Shown: positions 28,664 through 37,212 of the stretch, in pieces
How the letters are laid out: each line of letters opens with the position of its first letter
How positions within the stretch are numbered: the stretch's first letter is position 1
Assembly: GCA_963840055.1 (NCBI GenBank)
Contig: CAWIXM010000006.1
Coordinates: 22,402 to 86,401, forward strand
Length of the DNA: 64,000 bases
Direction of reading: 5' to 3'
Source of the DNA: Rhodoplanes sp963840055
GTDB lineage: Bacteria; Pseudomonadota; Alphaproteobacteria; Rhizobiales; Xanthobacteraceae
The notes under the pieces: generated by a model
Databases searched by the model: none
Seen by the model: only the letters and a program-made list of their open reading frames with translations
Told to the model about the DNA's origin: nothing
Translations under genes and position numbers: made by a program

Positions 28664-29815
28664 CAGACAGCCCCGCGAGAAAAATACTCTTCAAGCCCCG
28701 GCAGGTTACGAGGTTTCGTGTCAAGGTATTCGGCCAATTGATATTCATTGATACGGTTTTGCCTATACTCGCTAAGGGCCATCCCAACGTAATCGCGTCC
28801 TAAGTAACTTAATTTTGTCCAATAGTAATCTCCTCCTGCACCACCCTTCATCTGCTTTGCCCAACGAGCAGCTGCTGCGGTATATGTGGCCTCATCGATT
28901 AGGTCCTGATCTAAAAAACGCCGATAGACAAATTCGCGGCTAACATGGAAACGAGCGGCGAGCTTCTCCGCAGTTGCCTCTGTCGGTTTCTGGCCATTTA
29001 GCTCTGTAGCAAACACAGCCTCGGGGAAAAGGAATTCAGCCGCAAACTGATTACAAAACACTTCGACTGCCCTTGCGTCATTCTGTAAGTGGGCAACGTA
29101 CTCGTCATGGATGGTATCAATGCCGCTCGTCCGATAAAGCAGATGCGCCAGTTCATGTATCAACGTAAATATTTGGCGGGTCTTCGCAGAACTATTATTT
29201 ACATAGATTATCGGCACGACCTCATCGAATAGACAAAACCCCGAGAATTCGTTATTTCTAAATGCATCTTTAAAAACATAGACTCCGACAGACAGGAGTG
29301 CTCGCCTCCACTCCTTGAGCGCGGTTTCGTCATCCGGCCAAGCCTGTTGTATGTCCAATGAGATGCCGAGGTAGTCGCGGACTTTTTCAGCAGACTGAGC
29401 CAAGTCAGCCGTCACTTCGAGAGACAAGTCCCTCGTGACGAGTTCGATTCGAAAGGCTTCTCCCGCCTGTCAACTCCAACAGATTTAACTGAAGGGCTTT
29501 CGCCTTGCGCACGAGTAACTGCATTCGGCTGGGAATTTGCTCGAACTCAACATCTGGAAGAGTGCGAAACGTCTTGGCAATGTCTGGAACGTCTGGTGGC
29601 TCTGGAAAAAAGAAAACGGCTACGGGAACTTTCAGCACATCTGCCAGCTGTTCGAGTTGCGAGTAAGTGGGAGCTGAAGCGCCCGCTTCCCACTCTTGAA
29701 TTTGGCGAAACTTCTTGCCTGCTTCGTCAATAGACAAGCCCGCGTGCGTTCGCGCCCAGGTGATTAGTGCGGGCGTAACCGGCAATTCCTCTCTAGTTTT
29801 GCTCTTGATAGCCAC
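28663..29815 (-). pseudogene. XRE-family regulator fused to ImmA/IrrE metallopeptidase, split by a frameshift
   Basis: The upstream half (29815-29405) is an XRE helix-turn-helix domain (LSIDEAGKKFRQIQEWEAG..PTYSQLEQLADVLKVPVAVFFF). The downstream half carries the ImmA/IrrE zinc motif HELAH in QIFTLIHELAHLLYRT. In homologues these are one chain of about 380 residues. Here the first half drifts after LLELTGG. Dropping one G from the GGG run (+ strand ccc at 29462-29464) would rejoin the frames as LELTGGEAF...LSLEVTADL. Alternatively the second half could be made separately from a TTG near 29427. It is coupled to the truncated DUF4411 gene; such pairs behave as toxin-antitoxin-like modules. Confidence 0.72.
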
Positions 29816-30423
29816 GGATCAGGAATCTCAACAATTCGATGCTGACGGCCGAGTGACACCTTCGAATCGACTACGGTTTTTGCCGCCGCGTCTAGCACAG
29901 TTTCCTACTTAGCGGCTTCGTGCCGTGGACTATCCCTACCGCGCTCACGTTTTAAGTGCACTCCAGCACTGAATTTACCAATCAAGCGGCCGTCTTCCAA
30001 CGGCGACCTCCGGCGCGCGGATAGAGACAGTGGACGCAGGCCATCGCGGGCAAAAAAACAAGCAAAATCAACCTGAAGTGAATTGTTGAAGGACCGGAGC
30101 GGACGACCGCAGGCTGGTGCGGACGGTCGTTTGGTGCCAGGAGAGGACTCGAACTTAGCTATTAAGCGCATGATTTTACATAAAAATATATTCTCTAAAT
30201 CCATAAATGCCAACGAAAATGCCAACGTGGGGCGGGCCTGCGAGCTTCTGGACTGGTCTTGGGGCGACGCGCGGAGAAAACGAACGGCGCAGGCACTGCA
30301 CTCTCGTCAGCATTTAAGGCGCGGGTTTTCTGCTGGCTCTATTCGCGTAGATAGGCGTAATCTAGACGCACCGACCGACAGTTGTGTAGTGTACCGATGC
30401 ATTGAATCCTGGAACTTGGTGCT
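29816..30423. other. intergenic region, AT-richer, with partial tRNA repeat
   Basis: No protein-coding gene is convincing here. It holds a partial tRNA-Leu 3' end at 30130-30154, described separately, followed by AT-rich sequence (gattttacataaaaatatat) that contrasts with the GC-rich chromosome. A gaagtgaattg string at about 30080 also occurs at 37130 near the intact tRNA-Leu, so this may be an older island end. Confidence 0.5.
30130..30154 (-). repeat. distal attachment-site-like repeat of tRNA-Leu 3' end
   Basis: tttggtgcc followed by aggagaggactcgaac repeats the 3' end of the tRNA-Leu at 37187-37212, lacking one C of the ccc run. It has the same orientation as the tRNA. With the integrase beside the tRNA, this marks the far boundary of a tRNA-targeted island of about 7 kb. 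Confidence 0.7.
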
Positions 30424-30426
30424 ATG

Positions 30427-30786
30427 ATGGACCTTAAAGAATTCTTGCAGACTGTTAAAAGCAGTTTCCAACAAAAATGTTTCTACCACTTCACCGACAA
30501 GCGAAATCTTGTGCTTATTAAAGAGCACGGCTTACTCTCAATGCATTTGGTCCGAAAAAAGAAGATGTCCGTGCCAGCGCCTGGTGGAAATATCCAAGAG
30601 CGAACTGATAAAACTGACAATACCGGTCGCCCTCGGGTTTCGTCAGTTTTGTCAGTAGTAGTTGTTCCGGGCAAAATTGAAAATTCTACGAGCGGTGGCG
30701 CTCCCCGAATCTATTGCGATTGGATCATGCGCCTGAACGTGAGATTGATGCGGCGGTCGACAGGCGTCTTGGTCTTTGGCACTTGA
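30427..30786 (+). pseudogene. N-terminal fragment resembling DarT (DUF4433) ADP-ribosyltransferase
   Basis: The first ~57 residues (CFYHFTDKRNLVLIKEHGLLS, then VPAPGGN) match the start of DarT-like DNA ADP-ribosyltransferase toxins: a HFT-type NAD-binding strand and an NLxxIxxHGLLS helix. After GGN the frame enters a palindromic element (30603-30658), then sequence antisense to an alkB remnant, and stops at 30786. The catalytic Glu region is absent, so the fragment should be inactive. No DarG macrodomain antitoxin is adjacent. Assignment rests on the short N-terminal match only. Confidence 0.5.
30603..30658. repeat. palindromic element inserted in the DarT-like fragment
   Basis: Arms aactgataaaactgac and gtcagttttgtcagt flank a ~25-nt GC-rich centre (taccggtcgccctcgggttt). 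It occurs exactly where similarity to the toxin stops. It may be a small mobile palindrome. No second copy was noticed in the window. Confidence 0.55.
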
Positions 30787-31030
30787 TGGAGCCAGAAGCG
30801 CTGAGTCTCGCCGCCCATTATGAGCCAATGCCCCTCCTTCAGTTCAAATGTCGGAATTGAAACCGCCGCGTTCCACCGAGCGATAAGCTCGCTATTGTTG
30901 GGCGATCTCCAAGACCGGCTTCACTATCGCTGTGCCACCCGACACTGTCACCGCCATGTCGATAAAGATGTAACCGTCCGATAGCGGCCGCCTTGCGGGC
31001 ACAGAGTTGATCCGATCTCTTTTGCATCGG
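30715..31030 (-). pseudogene. AlkB-type 2-oxoglutarate/Fe(II) DNA dioxygenase remnant
   Basis: One minus frame contains DSVGWHSDSEAGLG and PTIASLSLGGTRRFQFRH, including the HxD iron-binding motif of AlkB. The next part, LKEGHWLIMGG, QRFWLHQVPKT and RRINLTFRRMI (second iron His and the two 2-oxoglutarate-binding arginines), is in another frame, so there is an internal frameshift or small deletion near 30845. The N-terminal third is missing and is replaced by IS66 sequence. Decayed gene, no active product expected. Confidence 0.7.
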
Positions 31031-31070
31031 TGCAAGCACCGTCGTTTTCACTGATGCAAGAGAGGGTGTG

Positions 31071-31415
31071 ATGAGCCGAATTGAAGTTCTGTCTGGCCCG
31101 GAGCGGCGGCGACGGTGGAGCGCGGAAGAGAAGCGGTCGATCGTCGCGGAGGCTTTTGCGCCTGGCGCATCGGTCTGCGCGGTTGCCCGGCGGCGCGATG
31201 TTGTTCCCGGGCAGATTTATCGCTGGCGGAATGATCTACGGAGCGCTTCCCCGGGGTTTGCCGCGGTAGTGGTCGCGCCGGAGCCGAACGAGCGATTGAC
31301 GGCGGGCGCGCCCGCGGTTGAGATCGAACTCGGCCGGGACATTCACGTTCGCATTGCGGCGACGGCACCCCAGGATTTAGTGTCGGCGGTCATCAAGGCG
31401 CTGGCGGCGCGATGA
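31071..31415 (+). CDS. tnpA: IS66-family accessory protein TnpA
   Basis: A 114-residue protein with the IS66 OrfA helix-turn-helix pattern (RRWSAEEKRSIVAEAFAPG...AVARRRDVVPGQIYRWRN). GTG 31068 directly before ATG 31071 is an alternative start. Its stop overlaps the tnpB start (ATGATC context at 31412), as in complete IS66 elements. The catalytic gene tnpC is not present downstream, so this copy is defective. Confidence 0.88.
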   Translation: MSRIEVLSGPERRRRWSAEEKRSIVAEAFAPGASVCAVARRRDVVPGQIYRWRNDLRSASPGFAAVVVAPEPNERLTAGAPAVEIELGRDIHVRIAATAPQDLVSAVIKALAAR

Positions 31416-31759
31416 TCCCGTTTCCGACCGGGGTTCGGGTATGGGTTGCGGCCGGCCATACCGACATGAGGCGCGGAATGCGGGGCCTGGCCCTGCAGGT
31501 TCAGGAGGCGTTGAAGCGCGACCCGCACGCCGGCGATTTGTACGTTTTCCGGGGGCGCAATGGTTCGCTGATAAAGATTCTCTGGCATGACGGCGTTGGC
31601 ATGTCGCTTTACGCCAAGCGGCTGGAGCGTGGCCGGTTTGTTTGGCCATCGGCCGCGGCCGGCGTGGTATCGATCGCGCCGTCGCAACTCGCTTATATGC
31701 TGGACGGGATCGATTGGCGGAATCCCCAGCACACCTGGAGGCCGACGGCGGCCGGATGA
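31412..31759 (+). CDS. tnpB: IS66-family accessory protein TnpB (Orf2)
   Basis: A 115-residue protein with the IS66 Orf2 hallmarks: VWVAAGHTDMRRGMRGLALQVQ, LYVFRGRNGSLIKILWHDGVGMSLYAKRLERGRF and the C-terminal QLAYMLDGIDWR. Full-length. Role in transposition unclear in the family. The element breaks off about 15 bp after its stop, where tnpC should start. Confidence 0.9.
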   Translation: MIPFPTGVRVWVAAGHTDMRRGMRGLALQVQEALKRDPHAGDLYVFRGRNGSLIKILWHDGVGMSLYAKRLERGRFVWPSAAAGVVSIAPSQLAYMLDGIDWRNPQHTWRPTAAG

Positions 31760-31789
31760 TCGCTGGACAAGCTGCGGCTCATTGACTCG

Positions 31790-31860
31790 GCGCACGGAAT
31801 TGATCGCGTGAATCGGCCGGGCTGCGCCAATTCCACGGCAGCAGCGCGGCGAGATCAGTG
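31790..31860 (-). pseudogene. C-terminal scrap of an IS66 transposase TnpC, inverted
   Basis: The minus strand reads QITDLAALLPWNWRSPADS, matching the end of IS66 TnpC proteins. It lies in the opposite orientation to tnpA-tnpB just upstream, so it comes from a second or rearranged copy. It is too short to encode a product. Confidence 0.65.
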
Positions 31861-32036
31861 ATCTGGGTTTTTCAAGGCGAAATCGGATCTCGCCTCGAAA
31901 AGGTGGCCCCAATTCGGCAAAAGTCGCAGCACCGGGCGGGCGGCGCCGCTAATCGGAAGTAAATCCGAATTCGCCAGGCCAGACTACAAACGCTACAGGG
32001 CCAATAACCAATAACGCTCTCACCACACGAATTTCA

Positions 32037-33662
32037 TCAGCCTACTCTAGGACCATAGATTCGATGCAAATGGCTGGTGAGGGCTTCTAGAGACGGTGGC
32101 GAACATCGGAAACCAAGATGACCATCCGGCCGGATGACACAGAGGCTGGGGGCGTCGCCGCATAGGCGTTCATGGAGCAGGGCCGCCGGGTCGTAGAGGA
32201 GGTCCCCGGGTATGGGCTCATCCGGTGCCTGGCCGCGCAGAACAACAAAGGCAGTCTCCGGAACTTGGCTCATGTGTTTGACGGCCTCCTGTAGAAAAGA
32301 CCGTGCCTCAGCAACAGCCAATGGTGCCCGGTCCCCCGGCAGGACAAAAAGACTGGGCCCTTTGCCAAAGATCAGGCCGTGCAGACGCAAAGTCCCATCG
32401 TGCCTTACGAGGTTGGCCACATCGCCTACGCGTCCCCCAATGACAGTGCGGCGCGGTGATGCTGGTGGCGGCGGACCAATCTCCTCGACCAGGGGGCTTG
32501 ATTCATAGACCAAGCCGATTTCCGACTCAGCCAATGCGGCATAGTCTTGGCCTTCGGCCGTCGCCATAAACTCGATTACCTCCTGACGCGCGTTCTCGCC
32601 TTTCGGATCCATCCGGGAATAAGCCTCATCGCCGGACTTCACAATGGACCGGTCGACAGGTCGGCGCTCGGCCTCATAGGACGCGATCAGTTGATGGCTC
32701 CCGTTGCCGGATACGACGAGCGCCAATTTCCAGCCCAGGTTAAAGGCATCTTGCATGCCGGCGTTCATGCCATGTCCCTCGATTGGGTTGGAGGCGTGAG
32801 CCGCATCGCCGGCGAGAAGAACCCGGCCCATGCAGTACCGCCGGGCGAGGCGGGAATGGGATTTGAAGAATTGCGGCTCGTCCGTGTTAGCCAGTTTGGC
32901 CCCGGGCGACACCAGGGAAAGCCTTTGGTTGACCATCTCAAGGGCTGCGTGATCGGTGGTCTCCGGCCGAAAATAAACCCGCCAGCGGTCCTTTCCGAGC
33001 GGAAAGGGGATTACGTTGGGCGGCTGAAGTTGGACGCAGGTCAGGTTTCGCGGGTGGCTCCAATTGTCGATTTGACTATCCACCACCCCCCACAGTTCGG
33101 GGTAATCTTTGCCGTCGAATTGATCGCCGATGGCATCGCGAACCGCGCTGTGGTAACCGTCGGCGGCCACCACCCACTCGGCTTCGAGCAGATAGTCTCC
33201 AGACTCTTCGGACTTCAAGCGCGCCCGCGCGCCGTCGTCCGTCTCTTCCAGGCCCAAAAATTCGACGCCCCTTTCGATGCAGCCGGAATGCTGTTCCAGC
33301 TTTTTGGTGAGGAGGTTAATGGTCTGCTCCTCGGGGATGGAAACAATATAGGGATAGGGCGTGTCCAAATCACGGAAGCGGGAAGAGCCGACGTGGCGTT
33401 CGCCAAGGTACAAATCGACCCCATCCACGATCTGCCCTCGTTCCATAAAGCTGTCGATCAGGCCAAGTCCCGCCAGAATTTCAAGGCTTCGGGACTTGAT
33501 AAATATGGCCGCGCTCCACGGCGCGGGGTCTGCCATCCGGTCGATGAGATGAAAGGGGACGCCCCGTCGGGCCAGCTCGATCCCGACAATCAAGCCAGAG
33601 GGACCGGCCCCTACGATCAGGACGGGCTTATCCGAAACCGTCTTGATGTGATCGGCGCTCAA
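32037..33662 (-). CDS. FAD-dependent aromatic-ring monooxygenase (PheA/TfdB-type)
   Basis: Class A flavoprotein hydroxylase of 541 residues. Features in order: N-terminal GxGxxG dinucleotide fold VLIVGAGPSGLIVGIELARRG with acidic end LIDR; the DG motif VVAADGYHSAVRDAIG; the second FAD motif GRVLLAGDAAHASNPIEGHGMNAGMQDAFNLGWKLA; and a C-terminal thioredoxin-like domain (LFVLPGDRAPLAV, CVIRPDGHLGFRC) typical of the phenol/polyketide-hydroxylase branch. The start was chosen at TTG 33662 because a perfect AGGAGG lies 9 nt upstream. ATG codons further up have no such site. It is the only intact metabolic gene in the tRNA-Leu island; substrate unknown. Confidence 0.88.
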   Translation of the reverse strand: MSADHIKTVSDKPVLIVGAGPSGLIVGIELARRGVPFHLIDRMADPAPWSAAIFIKSRSLEILAGLGLIDSFMERGQIVDGVDLYLGERHVGSSRFRDLDTPYPYIVSIPEEQTINLLTKKLEQHSGCIERGVEFLGLEETDDGARARLKSEESGDYLLEAEWVVAADGYHSAVRDAIGDQFDGKDYPELWGVVDSQIDNWSHPRNLTCVQLQPPNVIPFPLGKDRWRVYFRPETTDHAALEMVNQRLSLVSPGAKLANTDEPQFFKSHSRLARRYCMGRVLLAGDAAHASNPIEGHGMNAGMQDAFNLGWKLALVVSGNGSHQLIASYEAERRPVDRSIVKSGDEAYSRMDPKGENARQEVIEFMATAEGQDYAALAESEIGLVYESSPLVEEIGPPPPASPRRTVIGGRVGDVANLVRHDGTLRLHGLIFGKGPSLFVLPGDRAPLAVAEARSFLQEAVKHMSQVPETAFVVLRGQAPDEPIPGDLLYDPAALLHERLCGDAPSLCVIRPDGHLGFRCSPPSLEALTSHLHRIYGPRVG

Positions 33663-33671
33663 ATTCCGTAG

Positions 33672-33677
33672 CCTCCT
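33672..33677 (-). promoter_or_regulatory. ribosome binding site deciding the TTG start of the monooxygenase
   Basis: On the minus strand AGGAGG lies 9 nt before TTG 33662. No comparable site precedes the upstream in-frame ATG codons, which would add about 45 residues with no family match. Confidence 0.75.
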
Positions 33678-33723
33678 AGCTCGAAACCGTTGAGAATTGC
33701 GGGAGGTCTTGATCAATCGCGTG

Positions 33724-33918
33724 ATGAAGATAGGCAAGCTAATTGGATACTCCATAAACATGCTCGACGCACGCGTCGCTTTTGTTTTGCCGGCCGACCC
33801 GCGCAACGCTTTGTTCTCTGCGGCGGCGTCGGCGGATCAAAGCGCGTCAGAATTTATCCGATCAGCACTTCGCGCGAGGCTAGCCGCCGAGCGCAAGACT
33901 CGGGCACGGTTGGGCTGA
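33724..33918 (+). CDS. small ribbon-helix-helix (CopG-like) protein
   Basis: A 64-residue protein containing ARVAFVLPADPRNALFSAAASADQSASEFIRSALRARLA, the strand plus two-helix pattern of ribbon-helix-helix DNA-binding proteins often found as antitoxins or small repressors. It is divergent from the monooxygenase gene, with about 60 bp between starts, and might regulate it. A toxin partner is not visible. The start is uncertain among ATG 33724, GTG 33721, TTG 33697 and ATG 33760. Confidence 0.5.
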   Translation: MKIGKLIGYSINMLDARVAFVLPADPRNALFSAAASADQSASEFIRSALRARLAAERKTRARLG

Positions 33919-33941
33919 GGTTGCTAAACCGAAGTGGACCG

Positions 33942-34328
33942 TTAGCAAAGGTGTCCCGGACCGCGAGCCGCATCCTGGTCCTCGTTGTAGATCGTGAGCA
34001 GGCAGGATTGCCGTAACATCGACGAACGGATCGGCGGGATGTAGATGCAACGGGGAATGTGGATCGGAGCAGCCATTCCGCCGAACTCCTCCGGGCGCGT
34101 CACGCCGATGCAGACGTGATAGTTTGCGTCCCCTGAGGGGCGCTCCTGGTCGGGGTTGAAATACTGATGTAACGGGAGATACTCCCAACGGCCGTCCGGG
34201 TGTTTCTTGAGGTCGGTCTCGGGGACGGGCTTGCAATCCTGGCCAGAGCAGCACGCCGGATCATACCAGGAATGGGCAAAGGAGACTGATGGGGCGAGCA
34301 GCATCGCCAGCGCGACGAGGTATTTCAT
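33942..34328 (-). CDS. hypothetical exported cysteine-containing protein
   Basis: A 128-residue protein with a clear signal peptide (MKYLVALAMLLAPSVSFA) and a cysteine-rich start of the mature part (HSWYDPACCSGQDCKPVP). Further single Cys residues (HVCIGV, PRCIYIPP) could complete disulfides. Similar small proteins occur in Bradyrhizobium-type genomes, often near prophage-like DNA, with no known role. ATG 34328 overlaps the stop of an upstream coding fragment (ATGA), implying co-translation. Confidence 0.62.
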   Translation of the reverse strand: MKYLVALAMLLAPSVSFAHSWYDPACCSGQDCKPVPETDLKKHPDGRWEYLPLHQYFNPDQERPSGDANYHVCIGVTRPEEFGGMAAPIHIPRCIYIPPIRSSMLRQSCLLTIYNEDQDAARGPGHLC

Positions 34329-34607
34329 TGCGCATTCATTCTGTTGGCCCGCGGCTTGATGCGCGCGTTGACCACTCTCGCGAGGTGTCGCCCCCGCGGC
34401 GGCACGCGCCGAGCACTCCGCCGAGCACTCCGCTCGGCCTCGGCGATCCGGGCCTCCTCCGCGCGGACAACTTCGGCCGGAGCGCCTTCGTTTATCATTG
34501 CCTTCACCGGCAGGAAGAGCAACCAACGTCTCGGTCTCTTCGGCGACCGTCCAGCGGTGCTTGCCGGTCGCGTTCTTCTTGACCTTCAGCGCCGTGTGAT
34601 CGCCGCC
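34325..34607 (-). pseudogene. hypothetical gene truncated at its 5' end by an IS
   Basis: The last 60 or so codons (INEGAPAEVVRAEEARIAEAE... to NAQ and TGA) form a charged helical protein whose stop overlaps the exported-protein start. Further upstream, TGKHRWTVAEETETLVALP reads in another frame, so there is a frameshift near 34510 as well as truncation by the 1095-bp IS at 34608. No family recognised. Confidence 0.4.
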
Positions 34608-35702
34608 TGTCCCTATCGCAAATGTCATCCGGTTGGCCGGAGACGCCGAATCGGGTGATCCTGTCACCCGATGTGGGATGCTTGCAAACTGCTGTGGTCG
34701 CTGTTCCTCGGGTTGTTCCGATCGCGGGCGTCACTCGAAGCCGAGAACTTGACCCTGCGTCAGCAGATCATTGTCCTGCAGCGCACTGCGCCGAAGAGGC
34801 TCCGCTTCAATACCTTCGATCGGGTGATCTTCGTCGGCCTCTATCGACTGTTTCCCGACCTTCGAGATGCCCTGGCGGTCGTCAGACCCGAGACCGTCAT
34901 TCGCTGGCACCGTGCTGGGTTCAGGGCTTTTTGGCGTTGGAGGTCAAGGCCGCGACGGGGAAGACCGACGGTGCCGCTTGAGATCCGCCACTTGATCCGC
35001 GAGATGAGCCTTGCCAATCCGCTGTGGGGAGCTCCACGGATCCATGGCGAACTGCTCAAACTCGGCATCGCTATCGGGCAGACGAGCGTCGCCAAATATA
35101 TGGCGCGGAGGAGAGGACCACCGTCACAGGGCTGGCGGACATTTCTACGCAACCATGCCGACGGCATCGCCGCCATGGACCTGTTCGTGGTGCCGACGAT
35201 TTCTTTCCGGCTTCTCTATGGTCTTCTCATCCTGCGGCATGACCGACGCCGGCTTCTGTGGTTGGAGACCACCACGCATCCAACCGCGGAATGGATCTCC
35301 GGGCAACTCACCGAGGCCTGCGGATGGGACGAGGCTCCACGCTACCTCATTCGTGACCGCGATCGATGCTATGGCGAGGTATTCGTCCGACGTGTTCGTG
35401 CCATGGGCATCCGCGATCGCCCCACATCCGCGCGGTCGCCTTGGCAAAACGGCTATGCGGAGCGGCTGATCGGGTCGATCCGGCGGGAGTGTATTGACCA
35501 CGTGATTGTCTTTGGTGAGTGCCATCTCCGTCATCTGCTGCGGTCGTATCTGAATTACTACAATGAGACACGCACGCACCTGTCCTTGGACAAGGACGCG
35601 CCGGTTTCGCGCGCCATCCAGACCGTTGGTCACATATTCGCCCGTCCCGTCCTGGGTGGATTGCATCACCAATACGTACGGATCTAATTTGCGACAGGCA
35701 CA
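34608..35702 (+). mobile_element. 1095-bp single-gene IS (rve transposase), copy 1
   Basis: Ends tgtccctatcgcaaat and, complemented, tgtgcctgtcgcaaat (14 of 16 identical). The same 1095-bp unit recurs at 50401-51495 with two base differences noticed (35049 and 35639 equivalents). No flanking target duplication is evident. Family uncertain, IS481/IS3-like by the transposase. Confidence 0.85.
34671..35687 (+). CDS. integrase-core (DDE) transposase, copy 1
   Basis: A 338-residue transposase. An N-terminal helical region (LEAENLTLRQQIIVLQR) is followed by ALAVVRPETVIRWHRAGF and PLWGAPRIHGELLKLGI, then the rve core. Its acidic residues are Asp in AAMDLFVVPTISFRLLYGL, Asp in YLIRDRDRCYG, and Glu in SPWQNGYAERLIGSIRRECIDH. 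It ends in a family-typical HLSLDKDAPVSR. Intact and nearly identical to the copy at 50464. Commonly annotated only as integrase core domain protein. Confidence 0.9.
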   Translation: MWDACKLLWSLFLGLFRSRASLEAENLTLRQQIIVLQRTAPKRLRFNTFDRVIFVGLYRLFPDLRDALAVVRPETVIRWHRAGFRAFWRWRSRPRRGRPTVPLEIRHLIREMSLANPLWGAPRIHGELLKLGIAIGQTSVAKYMARRRGPPSQGWRTFLRNHADGIAAMDLFVVPTISFRLLYGLLILRHDRRRLLWLETTTHPTAEWISGQLTEACGWDEAPRYLIRDRDRCYGEVFVRRVRAMGIRDRPTSARSPWQNGYAERLIGSIRRECIDHVIVFGECHLRHLLRSYLNYYNETRTHLSLDKDAPVSRAIQTVGHIFARPVLGGLHHQYVRI

Positions 35703-35757
35703 GGAGGTGCGATCCGGCTTGTCGGGTGGCCGCCCTATCCCCGCGCAACTTGCCAGT

Positions 35758-36987
35758 TTACCCCGGCCGCGCCAGGGGCACGACCACGCCGCGTTCGCGG
35801 AGTTCTTCGAGGTGATCAGCCCACCACGCCATCATCCTGACTCGCTCCTGCCAATGCTCGCCACGGTGATACACGCCGCGGATCGCATCCTTATCGGCAT
35901 GCGCTAGTTGTCGCTCGATCGCGTCCGCACTCCACAACCCACTTTCATTCAAGAGCGTGCTCGCCGTGCTTCGTAGCCCGTGACTGCTGATCTCGCCGCG
36001 TCGGTATCCCAGCCGCAGCAATGCGCCTTGTAATGTGTTCTCGGAAATCGGTTTTTCGCGGGAGACCGTAGACGGAAACAGAAATCGGCCATCCCCAGTC
36101 AGGGGGCGCAACTCGTCGATAACTCCTAGCGCTTGCCGGGACAGTGGGACGCGGTGCGGCCGGCGCATCTTCATTCTTCGGGCGGGAATGCTCCAGATTG
36201 CGCCGTTGATGTCCGACCATTCGGTGAACCGGAGTTCACCGGGACGAACGAAAGTCAAAGTTAAGAGTTGGAGCGCGAGACGGGTGATCGGCGCACCTTG
36301 ATATGCGTCTATCGCCCGCAAGAGGGCTCCGACATCGGCCGGATTGGTGATTGCTGCGCGGTTCGTGACCACAGGTGCGGTCAGTGCACCGCGGAGATCG
36401 CTAGCCGGATCACGGGGGCAATATCCGCTCGCGACGCCGTAGCGAAATATACGGCTCGCTACCGATCGCGCGCGGCGTGCTGTTTCATGGTGTCCGCGGG
36501 CCTCGATACGGCGTAGCGCGGCGAGCAGGTCGGCCGGTTCAATGGCCGAAACCGGGCGCTTGCCAAGATCGGCGCTGAGCATTCGGAGAAACCACTCGGC
36601 TTTGCGGATCGTCACGTCAGCCTTTTGCTCTCGGCGCATCTTAGCCAGCCACTCATCGGCGACGTTCCGGAATGTGACCACATTCGCCGCGGCGGATTGC
36701 TTTTCCGCTCTCTTGGCCTCGCTCGGATCAATGCCGGCCGCGATCATTCTGCGCGCCTCGGCGCGCCGCTCGCGCGCCAATGCGAGCGGGACAAGCACCT
36801 CGCGCGAATTGGCCGCGCAGTAAACGCCTAACGCGAGGGTCTTCTGCTTGCCACCGAAACGGTATGCGAGACGCCAGAGCTTAGACCCGGTCGGCTGGAT
36901 CAAGAGGTACAGGCCGCCCCCATCACTCAGTTTGACAGCGCTGGAAATCGGCTTCGCCGCCCGGATTGCAGTATCAGTCAGCGGCAT
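35758..36987 (-). CDS. int: tyrosine site-specific integrase (P4-type)
   Basis: Recombinase of 409 residues that would integrate and excise the adjacent island at tRNA-Leu. The N-terminal DUF4102-like arm-binding domain is present (MPLTDTAIRAAKPISSAVKLSDGGGLYLLIQPTGSKLWRLAYRF, GIDPSEAKRA). The catalytic set is complete: Arg in FVRPGELRFTEW, HxxR in SSHGLRSTAST, His in RQLAHADKDAIRG and Tyr in VYHRGEHWQERV. The frame extends to 37128, but ATG 36987 begins the conserved N-terminus. It lies about 200 bp from the tRNA 3' end, pointing into the island. Confidence 0.93.
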   Translation of the reverse strand: MPLTDTAIRAAKPISSAVKLSDGGGLYLLIQPTGSKLWRLAYRFGGKQKTLALGVYCAANSREVLVPLALARERRAEARRMIAAGIDPSEAKRAEKQSAAANVVTFRNVADEWLAKMRREQKADVTIRKAEWFLRMLSADLGKRPVSAIEPADLLAALRRIEARGHHETARRARSVASRIFRYGVASGYCPRDPASDLRGALTAPVVTNRAAITNPADVGALLRAIDAYQGAPITRLALQLLTLTFVRPGELRFTEWSDINGAIWSIPARRMKMRRPHRVPLSRQALGVIDELRPLTGDGRFLFPSTVSREKPISENTLQGALLRLGYRRGEISSHGLRSTASTLLNESGLWSADAIERQLAHADKDAIRGVYHRGEHWQERVRMMAWWADHLEELRERGVVVPLARPG

Positions 36988-37186
36988 GATCTGGGCTCTG
37001 CCCGTGTTGGTATCGGATGGTCGGGGCGCCGGCGAGTGAGCAGAATACCAACACCGATACCAACAACTTTTCCGGTTGTCGGGGGACGACGGCGGACCGT
37101 CGTGGCCAAAAATGTACCGCAATTTCAATCAGAAGTGAATTGGGAAAAGACGGGTGTGGATATCCCAGGACAACCACGGAAGACCA

Positions 37187-37212
37187 TTTGGTGCCCAGGA
37201 GAGGACTCGAAC
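37187..37212 (-). repeat. proximal attachment-site-like repeat at the tRNA-Leu 3' end
   Basis: tttggtgccc followed by aggagaggactcgaac covers the CCA end, acceptor strand and T-arm of tRNA-Leu. A near-identical copy is at 30130-30154. It is the probable crossover segment used by the adjacent integrase. Confidence 0.7.
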
